Source of the DNA: an uncultured Tateyamaria sp.
GTDB taxonomy: Bacteria > Pseudomonadota > Alphaproteobacteria > Rhodobacterales > Rhodobacteraceae
Length of the DNA: 64,000 nucleotides
NCBI RefSeq assembly: GCF_947503415.1
Contig: NZ_CANNDS010000001.1
Location: forward strand, 2,193,909-2,257,908
Direction: 5' to 3'
Shown: positions 48,293 to 57,442 of the stretch, piece after piece
How positions within the stretch are numbered: position 1 is the first letter of the stretch
How the letters are laid out: every line of letters begins with the position of its first letter
Translations under genes and position numbers: made by a program
The notes under the pieces: model-generated
Databases searched by the model: none
What the model saw: only the letters and a program-made list of their open reading frames with translations
Told to the model about the DNA's origin: nothing

Positions 48293-49291
48293 TCAGGCCG
48301 CGGATTCGGACTGCGTTGGCGGACGCGCGCCCGGCTCGAGCGGGAAATGGCAGGCGACGGCACGTGTGCCTTCCTGCGTAGGCGTCGGAGCCTTGGCGCT
48401 GCAGGCGGGCTGGGCCCATGGACACCGGGTGTGAAACTCGCACCCCGGTGGACGTGCGAGAAGTGACGGCACCTCGGCGGGCAGGGTGATCCGGTCGTGG
48501 GTCTTGTCGGGGTCGGGTTCCGGGTTCGCCGACAAAAGCGCTGCAGTGTAGGGGTGGCGCGGTGCGCCGAACACTTCTTCGGTGTCGCCTGCCTCGACGA
48601 AGCGGCCCAGATACATCACTGCCGTGCGGTCGGCGACGTGGTGCACGACGTGCAGGTTGTGCGTGATGATCATCATCGCCAGCCCCAGCCGTTCACGCAG
48701 GTCATTCAATAGGTTCAACACCTCGCCTTGCACTGACACGTCCAGACCCGCCGTCGGTTCATCTGCGATGATCAGGGCCGGGTCCAACGCAATGGCCCGC
48801 GCCACGCCCACCCGCCTCGCCTGACCGCCGGACAGCTGATGCGGAAAACGACTGACGAAATCGGTTGGTAGACCGACCAGCGACAACAGGCGCGCGGCCT
48901 CATCCCGCAGATTGCGACCCTCGATCCCGTGGATGCGGAAGGGTTCGGTGACCAAATCGCCCACGGTCATGCGTGGCGACAGGGACCCGACCGGGTCTTG
49001 AAACATCATCGACATGCGCTTGCGCACGGGTTTCATCGATTTGCGGTCCAGCCCGTCGATGCGTTGCCCTTCAAATGTGATCTCGCCGTTCGAGATGGCC
49101 TGCAACCCGTTCACCGCGCGCGCCAGCGTGGTCTTGCCCGACCCGCTTTCGCCAACAAGGGCAAACGTCTCTCCTCGCCGCACGTCAAAGCTGACCCCGG
49201 CGACGCCGAGGATCGCGTCGCGCTTTCTCAGCCCACCCACGGGAAAGCTGACCTGTACGTCCCTGACGGTGAGGATCGGATCGTCGCTCAT
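48293..49291 (-). CDS. Dipeptide-type ABC transporter ATP-binding protein (DppF-like)
   Basis: A 332-residue ATPase: Walker A GESGSGKTT, signature LSGGQARR, Walker B LIIADEP, and the oligopeptide-type C-terminus with cysteines in CEFHTRCPWAQPAC. Its ATG overlaps the preceding ATPase stop (ATGA). It partners the DppD-like protein. Confidence 0.92.
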   Translation of the reverse strand: MSDDPILTVRDVQVSFPVGGLRKRDAILGVAGVSFDVRRGETFALVGESGSGKTTLARAVNGLQAISNGEITFEGQRIDGLDRKSMKPVRKRMSMMFQDPVGSLSPRMTVGDLVTEPFRIHGIEGRNLRDEAARLLSLVGLPTDFVSRFPHQLSGGQARRVGVARAIALDPALIIADEPTAGLDVSVQGEVLNLLNDLRERLGLAMMIITHNLHVVHHVADRTAVMYLGRFVEAGDTEEVFGAPRHPYTAALLSANPEPDPDKTHDRITLPAEVPSLLARPPGCEFHTRCPWAQPACSAKAPTPTQEGTRAVACHFPLEPGARPPTQSESAA

Positions 49292-50274
49292 GCTGTTGCC
49301 TCCACCGTTTCGGGAACATTCGCCACGAAACACCGTGCCACATGGCCGTCGCCGACATCGTGATCGGGGGGCGGTGCCGCGCACGCGTCGTGCACGCGGT
49401 GGCAGCGGTTGGCAAAGATACAGCCCCGGGGCCGCGCCCGCAGGTCGGGAATTTCGCCCGGTATGGTGGGCAAGCTACGGGTGCGTTCGGATTGCCGCGC
49501 CGGGTCGCATTCCAGAAGCCGCGCGGTATAGGGATGGCGTGGGTCGTTGAAAATCTGCCGCACAGTGCCGCGTTCGACAACCTCGCCCGCATACATGACC
49601 ACCACATCGTCGCACAGCTCGGCAATGACGCCGAGGTGGTGCGAGATGAACAAGACCGAACACCCGATTTGTTGTTGCAGGTCTTTGAGCAGTTCGATTG
49701 TGGTGACTTCCAGCGTCGCATCCAGCGCCGTGGTTGGCTCATCCGCGATCAACAGCGCCGGTTCCATCATCAGGGCCATGGCGATGGCGATGCGCTGCTT
49801 CATGCCGCCGGAAAACTGGTGGGGATAGCGGGCGAGGGCCGCGCGGGCATCGGGGATGCGGACCAGTTCCAGCATGTCGACTGCGCGTTGCGCCTTTTCC
49901 TGTTTCGAGATGTCAGACCGGTACTGAATGTTGATCATCTGCTGGCCGACGGAGATCACCGGGTTCAGCGCGCCCATCGGGTCTTGGAACACTGTCGAGA
50001 TCTTAGGCCCGCGCAAATCGCGCATCTGCGCCGGACCCAGCTTTGTCAGATCATCGCGGCCCTGAAACAGGATCGACCCGCTGTCGATGCTGCCGTTGTC
50101 GGCCAGAAGCCCGAGGATGGCGTTGATCAGGGTGGACTTGCCGCAGCCGGACTCGCCGACGATGCCGACAATCCGGTTTTCCGGCACGTCGAAGCTGACG
50201 TTTTTGAGCGCGTGCAACGGCCCGTCTTCGGTCGAAAAGGTGACGTTCAGCCCGTCGATTGCCAGCGTCGTCAT
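49288..50274 (-). CDS. Dipeptide-type ABC transporter ATP-binding protein (DppD-like)
   Basis: A 328-residue ATPase with Walker A GESGCGKST, signature FSGGMKQR, Walker B LLIADEP, and the C-terminal CIFANRCHRVHDAC segment of the OppD/DppD group. The two ATPases drive import through the adjacent permeases. It starts 3 bp after the DppC-like gene. Confidence 0.92.
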   Translation of the reverse strand: MTTLAIDGLNVTFSTEDGPLHALKNVSFDVPENRIVGIVGESGCGKSTLINAILGLLADNGSIDSGSILFQGRDDLTKLGPAQMRDLRGPKISTVFQDPMGALNPVISVGQQMINIQYRSDISKQEKAQRAVDMLELVRIPDARAALARYPHQFSGGMKQRIAIAMALMMEPALLIADEPTTALDATLEVTTIELLKDLQQQIGCSVLFISHHLGVIAELCDDVVVMYAGEVVERGTVRQIFNDPRHPYTARLLECDPARQSERTRSLPTIPGEIPDLRARPRGCIFANRCHRVHDACAAPPPDHDVGDGHVARCFVANVPETVEATA

Positions 50275-50277
50275 GGC

Positions 50278-51156
50278 TTAGCGTCCTTTCAAACGGGGGT
50301 CGAACACGTCGCGCAGTGTTTCGCCCAAGAAAGTGAAGCCCAGCGTCGTCAGAATGATCGGAATGCCGCCTGCAATCGCGATCCATGCGGTGTCGCGGAT
50401 GCTGGTGAACCCATCGTTCAGCATTGAACCCCAGCTTGGCGTGGGTGGACGCACGCCAAGACCGAGGAAGCTCATCCCCGCCTCGATCCCGATCACCACC
50501 GGAATGTCCATGGACGCGAGGATCACCAGCGGGCCAATCACGTTGGGCAGGATATGCACCCGCAGGATGCGCGCCGGGTTTGCCCCCATGCTTTGCGCGG
50601 CGGTGACGTATTCGGAGTTCTTCAGGGCAATGGTCTGGGTTCGGATGATCCGCGCATAGCCCGGGACGGTGACAAGGATCACCACCACCATCACGGCCGT
50701 CAGGGACGGTCCCATGATGGTCACCAGCGCGAGGGCCAGCATGACGGTGGGAAAGCTCTTCATCGCGTCAAACAGCAGGATCATCAGGTTGTCCAGCCAG
50801 CGCGGCCCGTAGCCGGCAATCAGGCCCAGCACAATACCGATCACCAGTGAGGCGGCGGTGGACACCAGCGCGACGAACAACGCAATCCGCCCGCCATGCA
50901 ACACGCGCGCGAACAGGTCACGGCCCAACTGATCCGTGCCCATCAGATGTGCGGCACTTGGCCCCTGAAACCGGTCGCGCGGGTTGATGCGCGTGGGGTC
51001 GAAACTGGTCAGAAGATCGGCAAAGATGGCGCCGAAGATGACCAGCACCACAAGGAACAGACCCAGCGCGCCCAGTGGTTCCCGCAGAATTTTGCGGATC
51101 GGGCGCCAGAGTTCGGCCATGCGGCTGGGCGGGGCGTTAGAAACTGCTTCTGACAC
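50278..51156 (-). CDS. Dipeptide-type ABC transporter permease (DppC-like)
   Basis: A 292-residue inner-membrane protein with the extended N-terminus of DppC types, hydrophobic segments from about residue 30, the extracellular HLMGTDQLGRDLFARVLHGG motif and the EAA loop SEYVTAAQSMGANPARILRVH. The annotated GTG at 51156 overlaps dppB-like by 20 nt; an ATG at 51120 is possible and neither has a clear ribosome site. Confidence 0.92.
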   Translation of the reverse strand: MSEAVSNAPPSRMAELWRPIRKILREPLGALGLFLVVLVIFGAIFADLLTSFDPTRINPRDRFQGPSAAHLMGTDQLGRDLFARVLHGGRIALFVALVSTAASLVIGIVLGLIAGYGPRWLDNLMILLFDAMKSFPTVMLALALVTIMGPSLTAVMVVVILVTVPGYARIIRTQTIALKNSEYVTAAQSMGANPARILRVHILPNVIGPLVILASMDIPVVIGIEAGMSFLGLGVRPPTPSWGSMLNDGFTSIRDTAWIAIAGGIPIILTTLGFTFLGETLRDVFDPRLKGR

Positions 51157-52081
51157 GGGGGTCCAGGGCTCCGATGATGAGGTCTGCCAAGAGGTTCAGC
51201 AGGACGAAAAGAACGGTGGTGACCAGAACGGTGCCGGACACAACGGGGAAATTGCGGGTGAGGATGGCGTCATAGACCAGCTTGCCCACGCCGGGGCGGG
51301 CAAAGACAATCTCGGCAAAGACCGCCGACGACAACATCTGCCCGATGCCGACACCCAGCAGGGTCACGGTGGGCAGGATCGCGATGGAGAGCGCGTAGCG
51401 ATAGGTGATCATCCGGTCCGGCAGGCCAAAGGCGCGGGCGGTGCGGATATGGCTGGCTTCGAGCACTTCGAGCATGGAGGCGCGGACCATGCGGGCGATA
51501 TAGCCCACCCAGCCCAGCCCCACAGCCAGCGACGGCAGGATCAGATGCGTCAGCTGATCACCCAGATCGCCCGGTTCGCCTGCGCCGATGGCGGGCAGCC
51601 AGCGCAACTGCACGGCAAAGATCAACAGCGCGTAGATCGCGATGACAAAGGACGGCACGGCGATGACGGCCACCGACAGGATGCCGACGATGCGGTCGGC
51701 CCAACTGCCGCGGCTGACGGCGGCCCAGCACCCGAGCGGGATGCCCAAGGCCACCGACCAGGTGATGCCCCCGGCGATCAGGGCCAGCGTGTACGGCAAC
51801 TGTTCCAGCACCACCGTCAGAACCGGACGGCCTGACAGCACCTCGGTGCCCAGATCGCCCATCCATGCGCTGGAATAGAAGTTCCAGAATTGGACCGGGA
51901 CGGGTTGGTTCAGCCCCATCGCCTCGCGCAGAGAGGCGCGCATTTCCTCGGTCGCGCGTGGGCCCAAGGCGACCGAGGCCGGATCGCCCGGGATCAGGTA
52001 GATCATGCAGAACAGGATGAACATCGCCACGGAGACAATCACCGCCGCCAAGCCCAGCCTTTTGAAGAAATAGGTCAGCAT
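51137..52081 (-). CDS. Dipeptide-type ABC transporter permease (DppB-like)
   Basis: A 314-residue six-segment permease (FFKRLGLAAVIVSVAMFILF; YLIPGDPA; SHIRTARAFGLPDRMITYRYAL EAA loop; GAL DPRVR end). The N-terminal motif MLTYFFKRL is typical of DppB/OppB. Fifty-five bp downstream of the binding-protein gene, after a stem-loop. Confidence 0.92.
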   Translation of the reverse strand: MLTYFFKRLGLAAVIVSVAMFILFCMIYLIPGDPASVALGPRATEEMRASLREAMGLNQPVPVQFWNFYSSAWMGDLGTEVLSGRPVLTVVLEQLPYTLALIAGGITWSVALGIPLGCWAAVSRGSWADRIVGILSVAVIAVPSFVIAIYALLIFAVQLRWLPAIGAGEPGDLGDQLTHLILPSLAVGLGWVGYIARMVRASMLEVLEASHIRTARAFGLPDRMITYRYALSIAILPTVTLLGVGIGQMLSSAVFAEIVFARPGVGKLVYDAILTRNFPVVSGTVLVTTVLFVLLNLLADLIIGALDPRVRSSF

Positions 52082-52105
52082 GATCCCCCCTTGGGTTCAG
52101 CAAAA

Positions 52106-52128
52106 TGGGCGGCCACAGGGGCCGCCCA
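52106..52128 (-). terminator. Intra-operon hairpin between binding-protein and permease genes
   Basis: A perfect 9-bp stem (TGGGCGGCC / GGCCGCCCA) with loop ACAGG sits 8 bp after the binding-protein stop. As in other ABC operons it probably protects the binding-protein message. Confidence 0.6.
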
Positions 52129-52136
52129 AGGATCGT

Positions 52137-53696
52137 TTATGCCGGTCTGAAGAGCGGCAGCAGCGGCTCGCCATTCGGCTTCAGGCCCGGATCAATGGTG
52201 TCCTTGTGGATCAGGCCCACGACCTCGTGGGTCAGGAACACGTAAGACCCGCTTTCGTCCATCAGCGCCTGCATCTTCTTGTAGATCTCGTCGCGTTTGG
52301 CGGGATCGCTTTCCACAAGCCCTTCTTCGTGCAGGGCTTTGTATTCGGCGTTGTCGAACCGCTCCCAGTTCCAGACGCCGACCTGTTCCGGCGTGAACCA
52401 GACTGTCGCCCAGCTTGGGTCCGGGTTCATGGAAAAGCGGCTGAGCACCAGTTGCAGGTTCATGAAGTAGTCGCCGTCCTTGGACCCCAGCGTCCAGAAG
52501 GTGCCACTGTCGTTCTGCTTGATCTCGCACTGGACACCGACATCAGCCAGATTGGCCTGGATGACCTGCGCCGCGGTCAGCCGTTCCGACTGGTTCAGGA
52601 TGTCCAACGTCACAAACAGGTTCGTCGCCCCGGCCTCTTCCAGCAGCGCGCGCGCCTTGTCGGGGTCATAGTCATAGGTCACGCCATCGCGGTTGCCCGG
52701 CAGGCCCGGTGCGATGATCCCGTTGGCCACTGCGGCCGCTCCGAAATAAGCCGCATCGACCACGGTTTCACGGTCGATCGCGTGCTGGATGGCGCGGCGG
52801 ATGCGGACGTCTTTCAGCGCCTCGTTGTCCTGATTGATGCCCAGCCACACATAGGCGAGCGAGGGTTTCTCCTCGACCACGCTGCCTGCGGGCGGGTTTT
52901 CCTTGAGGCGGGGCAGGGACGATACTGCTGTCCACGTGTAGTCCAGATCCCCCGCTTCAAAGCCCAGTTCTGCTGTGGCCGGGTCCTCGATGGGCAGGAT
53001 GTGGATTTCCTCGAACCCGCCGGGCTCATAGGCCCAATCGGGGTTCCGCTTCAGCACGGTCTTCTGCTTGGGCACCCATTCGCTGAGCAGATACGGACCC
53101 GATTGCGCAACGGCTTCGGTGCCGATCTTGCCGCCCAGTTCCTCAACCGCCTTTTGCGACACCACGCAGGACGCAGCGGTGGGCAGCGTCGTGGTCCACA
53201 GCGGCACGAACTTGTTCTTGAGGTGGATAAGGCCCGACAGCTTATCCTTGACCTCGACCTCTTTCAGCGCGCTCCAGTCACCCGCATAGGGGCTTTCGTT
53301 TTCGGGATCGACGATGCGTTCGATCGAAAACTTCACATCCTCGGCGGTCATCTGGCCGTAGCCGTCGGTAAAGCCGATATTGTCGCGCAGGGTAAAGGCG
53401 ACGGTCAGGTCATCCAGCTGTTCAATGGAGGACACGGCCACCGGACGCCAACCCCATTCGTCGCCGGGCGTATTGTCGACCAATGGCGCAAAGATGGATT
53501 TGATGATGTCGGCCTCGGGCAGCGACAGCCAGAACGCGGGGTCGAGGATTTGCAGGTCACTGTAGGACCGAACCGTCAGAACGCTGCCATCGGCGCTGAT
53601 CGCCATGTTTGGAAAGGCAAGGCTGGCGGCGCCAAAGGCACTGGCGCTTGCCAGAACCGACCGTCGCGAGATATCCTTTTTCAAAATGGAACTCAT
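52137..53696 (-). CDS. Peptide ABC transporter substrate-binding protein
   Basis: A 519-residue family 5 solute-binding protein. The N-terminus has a twin-arginine-type leader (ISRRSVLASASAFGAASLAFPNMAISA). The mature body shows YSDLQILDPAF, MTAEDVKFSIERI, KDVRIRRAIQHAIDRE and YDYDPDKARALLEEAG, characteristic of DppA/OppA-like proteins for peptides, nickel or related solutes. AGGGAG precedes the ATG at 53696 by 7 nt. The length is normal for the family. It is the first gene of the ABC operon, downstream of an XRE-cupin regulator. Confidence 0.93.
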   Translation of the reverse strand: MSSILKKDISRRSVLASASAFGAASLAFPNMAISADGSVLTVRSYSDLQILDPAFWLSLPEADIIKSIFAPLVDNTPGDEWGWRPVAVSSIEQLDDLTVAFTLRDNIGFTDGYGQMTAEDVKFSIERIVDPENESPYAGDWSALKEVEVKDKLSGLIHLKNKFVPLWTTTLPTAASCVVSQKAVEELGGKIGTEAVAQSGPYLLSEWVPKQKTVLKRNPDWAYEPGGFEEIHILPIEDPATAELGFEAGDLDYTWTAVSSLPRLKENPPAGSVVEEKPSLAYVWLGINQDNEALKDVRIRRAIQHAIDRETVVDAAYFGAAAVANGIIAPGLPGNRDGVTYDYDPDKARALLEEAGATNLFVTLDILNQSERLTAAQVIQANLADVGVQCEIKQNDSGTFWTLGSKDGDYFMNLQLVLSRFSMNPDPSWATVWFTPEQVGVWNWERFDNAEYKALHEEGLVESDPAKRDEIYKKMQALMDESGSYVFLTHEVVGLIHKDTIDPGLKPNGEPLLPLFRPA

Positions 53697-53782
53697 GTGC
53701 TTACTCCCTGTTTTCATCATTGCCGGTCATCGCCGGTTTCGGGTGGCGCGGGCGCGCCCGCGATTTCGGATGCCTGCAGGTG

Positions 53783-54475
53783 CTATCCACTCTTTTTCTT
53801 ATCTGACCTTGGCATAGGCTGCGCCGTGTCCTGCGCGGCGAATCTCGGAATGATCACGGGCGAGTTCACCCAGATCAGGCGTGCGGGTTTGTCTGTCGCG
53901 TTGCGCAACAGATGAAGGATCTTGCCCGGAAAACTGAAACTGTCGCCCGCGCGCACGGTGATCACTTCGTCTTCGATGGTCAGTTCCATGACACCATCAA
54001 GGACCAGACCGTGGATTTCGCCATCGCGGGAAAATACATGGTCCACGACCTGTTCGGAACGCGGGCGATACTCTGAAACGCCCAGATAAAACTGCCCGCC
54101 AATGGAGCTGGACAACAATTGGTCGACATAGCCCGCTTTCTCGATGGGCTCGCCATAAAGCAGGTTCAGGCTGCGGCGGTTGGATTGGCGCACCACAAAG
54201 GCGCGTTCGTTCGGGCCCACGCCGGGGCGATGGTTGAAAAACCACTCTTCCGGCACGCCAAGCGCATCCGCGATGCGCGTAATCCTGTTGAGCGAGGCAC
54301 TGACGGTGCCGCGCTCGATCGCACTGAGATGCGACACCGACACGCCGCTGGCGGTGGCCAGTTCTGCGAGAGTCATTTGGCGCGCCTTGCGCAGTTGCCG
54401 CACCTCTGCCCCAAATGCGGCAAGGCTTGTGTCGGTGGCGGTACGGGCCGGTTTTTTCTGATCTCTGCTGGTCAC
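53783..54475 (-). CDS. XRE-family regulator with C-terminal cupin (paralog 1)
   Basis: A 230-residue protein: an HTH (about 20-75) with VRQLRKARQMTLAELATASG and HLSAIERGTVSASLNRIT, and a C-terminal cupin (about 150-215) with HGLVLDGVMELTIEDEVI and AGDSFSFPGKILHLLRN. It likely senses a small molecule in the cupin and controls the transport/catabolic genes around it. The GTG at 54475 has a G-rich ribosome site; longer starts up to 54601 run into the flavoprotein gene. It strongly resembles the regulator at 56631-57293. Confidence 0.9.
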   Translation of the reverse strand: MTSRDQKKPARTATDTSLAAFGAEVRQLRKARQMTLAELATASGVSVSHLSAIERGTVSASLNRITRIADALGVPEEWFFNHRPGVGPNERAFVVRQSNRRSLNLLYGEPIEKAGYVDQLLSSSIGGQFYLGVSEYRPRSEQVVDHVFSRDGEIHGLVLDGVMELTIEDEVITVRAGDSFSFPGKILHLLRNATDKPARLIWVNSPVIIPRFAAQDTAQPMPRSDKKKSG

Positions 54476-54594
54476 GAATCCCCCCGGATCGCGGCTGGAT
54501 ACGGGAAAGGCTATGACACTTTTTCTGTTTCGCAAGAAATTTGATGTATTTTTCCTGCGGCCTGTTGGACCCAAACCGGCATATGCAAGTGTCG

Positions 54595-56634
54595 TCACCA
54601 TTGAATGCCCATACGCAGCGCGTCGTAAATTGCTGCGTGGGTGTTGCGCGACGACACCGCGTCGCCAATGCGGTAAAGGTCGAATGTTCCGGCCTGATTG
54701 GTTTCGGGAAACAGCGCGCCTGTCCCCGAAACCAGCGCCGTCTGATCAACCGCACCCAGATTGCGCGACTGCGGCTTGAGATCGAAGTAGAGATCGTCCA
54801 GCGGCAGCGTGCCCTGGTTCACAACCACTTGGTCGAACACGCGTTTTTCTGTGTGACCCGAATAATCGGTGCCAATCGTCGCCTCCAGCAAATTGCCGGA
54901 TTTGGCAAGCGATTGAAGCGTGCGTGTGACCGTAAATGTTGTGTCCTTGTCCTGAAGCGCCCGCATGTAGGGCACGAGGTTCATGCCCATGACTTCAGGT
55001 GCAAAGCTTCGGTCGCGGGTCATGATTTCCACATGCGCGCCGGTCGCGGCGATTGCCTCTGCCGCCATCAGCGCCGGATGATCCCCTGCATCGTCATAGA
55101 TCAGGACATTTTCGCCCGGGGCCACATCGCCCGACAGGATATCCCACGCGGAAACCGCGAGATCGTTGCCGTTTTCCAGAATCGTAACCTCCGGCAGGCC
55201 GCCTGTGGCGATCACCACCACGTCAGGTTCCAGCGCGATTACATCGTCGGCCTCTGCAAACCTGTTGAAGTGAAAGGTGACGTCCCGCGCTGCGCATTGG
55301 GCCATGCGCCAGTCGGTGATCCCAATCATCTCGGCCCGGCGTTTGGATTGCGCGGTCAGGCGGATTTGCCCGCCGGGGTCTGGTGCGGCCTCGAACACGG
55401 TCACGTCATGGCCCCGTTCGGCTGCCACGCGCGCCGCTTCCAGCCCACCGGGACCAGCGCCGACGATCACCGCGCGCTTGCGCGTCTCGGCTGTCGGGAT
55501 CACATGCGGCATCGACAGTTCGCGGCCCGTTGCCGGGTTGTGGATGCACAGCGCTTCACCCGCCTGATAGATGCGGTCGAGGCAATAGGTTGCGCCGACG
55601 CAAGGGCGAATGTCGTCCTCGCGCCCCTCGACCACCTTTTGCACGATCATCGGGTCAGCCATATGGGCGCGGGTCATGCCCACCATGTCCAGCAATCCCG
55701 CTGAAATCGCATGGCGCGCTGTCGCCACGTCGGGAATACGTGCCGCGTGGAAGGTCGGCATGCCGGAGGCGGCGCGCACCCTGCCTGCGAAATCCAGATG
55801 CGGCGCGCTTTTCATGCCTTGCACCGGGATCACATCTGTCATCGCCGGATCGGTGTGAATCTGTCCGCGAACGACATTCAGAAAATCCACTTGCCCGCTG
55901 TCTCGTAAGCGTTTGGCGATCTCCAAGCCCTCGTCCTCGGTGATCCCGCCCTTTGCCGTTTCATCCGCCGTGTACCGAACGCCGACGATAAACTCCGATC
56001 CGACACGGGCACGGATGGCGTCCAGCACCATGAAACCAAAGCGCAACCGGTTGTCGAGGTCACCGCCAAAGGGGGCGTCCATCTCGTTCGTCAAGGGCGA
56101 CCAGAACTGATCCAGCAGATGGCCGTAGGCTTGCAACTCGATCCCGTCGAGCCCGGCGGCCTGCATGCGCTCTGCCGCATCCGCGTAATCCGTGACGATG
56201 CGGTCGATGTCGAAATCTTCCATCTTCTTGGGAAACGCCCGGTGGGCCGGTTCCCGCAGATGCGATGGTGCCAGCGACGGCAGCCAGTCGCCCTTGTTCC
56301 AGCCTGTGCGGCGGCCCAGATGGGTCAGCTGGATCATGACGGCGCAGCCGTGGTCGTGGCATTCGTCCGTCAGCTCACGCATCCAGCTGACAACTTCGTC
56401 CTTGTAGGCGAGGATATTGTTGAACACTGGCGGGCTGTCCCGGCTGACTGTGGCAGACCCGGCCGTCATGGTCAGGGCCACACCCGCCTTTGCCCGCATC
56501 GCGTGATAGGCGCGGTAGCGGGCCTTGGGCATCCCGTCTTCGGGATAGGCGGGTTCGTGACTGGTGGTCATCACCCGGTTTTTCAGCGTCAGATGCCTGA
56601 GCTGATACGGCTGGAGAAGGGCATCCCGGCTCAT
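54595..56634 (-). CDS. OYE/FAD-type NADH:flavin oxidoreductase (amine/N-methyl imino acid demethylase-like)
   Basis: A 679-residue two-module flavoprotein resembling trimethylamine dehydrogenase and 2,4-dienoyl-CoA reductase. An OYE-type FMN barrel occupies residues 1-350 (VMIQLTHLGRRTG; DGIELQAYGHLLDQF; MVGMTRAHMADP). The iron-sulfur segment follows: CVGATYCLDRIY...ALCIHNP, with Ala in the place of the second cluster cysteine of the usual C-x2-C-x2-C. The FAD/NAD module has VIVGAGPGGLEAARVA. In my memory this Cys-to-Ala variant is common among N-methylproline or stachydrine demethylase-like proteins; that is not certain. The ATG at 56634 overlaps the second regulator (ATGA). Confidence 0.88.
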   Translation of the reverse strand: MSRDALLQPYQLRHLTLKNRVMTTSHEPAYPEDGMPKARYRAYHAMRAKAGVALTMTAGSATVSRDSPPVFNNILAYKDEVVSWMRELTDECHDHGCAVMIQLTHLGRRTGWNKGDWLPSLAPSHLREPAHRAFPKKMEDFDIDRIVTDYADAAERMQAAGLDGIELQAYGHLLDQFWSPLTNEMDAPFGGDLDNRLRFGFMVLDAIRARVGSEFIVGVRYTADETAKGGITEDEGLEIAKRLRDSGQVDFLNVVRGQIHTDPAMTDVIPVQGMKSAPHLDFAGRVRAASGMPTFHAARIPDVATARHAISAGLLDMVGMTRAHMADPMIVQKVVEGREDDIRPCVGATYCLDRIYQAGEALCIHNPATGRELSMPHVIPTAETRKRAVIVGAGPGGLEAARVAAERGHDVTVFEAAPDPGGQIRLTAQSKRRAEMIGITDWRMAQCAARDVTFHFNRFAEADDVIALEPDVVVIATGGLPEVTILENGNDLAVSAWDILSGDVAPGENVLIYDDAGDHPALMAAEAIAATGAHVEIMTRDRSFAPEVMGMNLVPYMRALQDKDTTFTVTRTLQSLAKSGNLLEATIGTDYSGHTEKRVFDQVVVNQGTLPLDDLYFDLKPQSRNLGAVDQTALVSGTGALFPETNQAGTFDLYRIGDAVSSRNTHAAIYDALRMGIQW

Positions 56635-57293
56635 CTGACCGTGTCCTTGTCCGCCCGCGCCGGGTGCATTACGTCCTTGGGGATCACGACGGGCGAGACC
56701 GCCCAGATCAACCGGCACACGCGATCCGTGCGGTTGCGCCCGTGATGCGGAATGCGCGCGTCAAAGCTGTAGCTGTCGCCTGGGCGCAGGGTGATGCACT
56801 CATCCCCGATCTGCATCTCAAGCTCACCTTCCAGAACCAGCCCGTGTTCTTCGCCCTCATGTTCTTGCAACGGCTGTTCCGGACCATCGGAAAAAGGCTC
56901 GTAGACTGCCAATCCCATATAGAACTGGCCCCCGATCGAGCTGGATAGAAGCTGGTCGGAATACCCCAACTCTTCGACGCCCTGACCGTAAAGTGCGTTC
57001 AGGTTCCGCCGGTTCTGCGCCCGCACGACATACGTCTGCTCCATTGGTCCTGCGCCGGACCGGCGGGCAAAGAACCAGTCCGGGGTCACGCTAAGCGCTT
57101 GGGTGATGGCATGCAGAACGTCGACGGACGGGTTCGTGACCCCGCGTTCGATGGCAGAGGCATGGCTGAGCGATATGCCCGCCTGTGCGCTTAGCTGTTT
57201 CAGCGTGAGTTGTCGCGCCTTGCGCAATTGCCGGACTTCGCTCCCAAGCGATGACAGCGCTCCCGGCAGAGGCAAGACGTTGTCAGTCGGCAT
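56631..57293 (-). CDS. XRE-family regulator with C-terminal cupin (paralog 2)
   Basis: A 220-residue protein with the same design as paralog 1: HTH VRQLRKARQLTLKQLSAQAG / SHASAIERGVTNPS, conserved middle NLNALYGQGVEELGYSDQLLSSSIGGQFYMG, and a cupin with HGLVLEGELEMQIGDECI. The ATG at 57293 has AGGGG 7 nt upstream. It is translationally coupled to the flavoprotein gene and divergent from the S15 hydrolase gene, so it likely controls both. Shared blocks with paralog 1 indicate duplication. Confidence 0.91.
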   Translation of the reverse strand: MPTDNVLPLPGALSSLGSEVRQLRKARQLTLKQLSAQAGISLSHASAIERGVTNPSVDVLHAITQALSVTPDWFFARRSGAGPMEQTYVVRAQNRRNLNALYGQGVEELGYSDQLLSSSIGGQFYMGLAVYEPFSDGPEQPLQEHEGEEHGLVLEGELEMQIGDECITLRPGDSYSFDARIPHHGRNRTDRVCRLIWAVSPVVIPKDVMHPARADKDTVR

Positions 57294-57442
57294 CTCGTGT
57301 CCCCTGTCGCAAATACCATGGCCAAATGTAAGCACACTGGAATTATTGCGTCAAATTCTAATGAAGCTGCATTTTAGGGCAGCAGTTGCATTTCTCGGCC
57401 TCTTCTCTCACTCTGAAACACGCATGGAACGGCAGGATCAGG
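57294..57442. promoter_or_regulatory. Divergent promoter region between cupin regulator and S15 hydrolase
   Basis: 149 bp with a short direct repeat AAGCTGCATTT and CAGTTGCATTT (57361-57393). Similar TTTGATGTATTTTT sequence occurs near the start of paralog 1 (54535-54555). These are candidate sites for the cupin regulators. Confidence 0.4.

Noticed and set aside
52080..53915. 611-codon plus-strand frame
   Set aside because: Antisense to the clear peptide-binding protein gene; composition is that of an antisense shadow.
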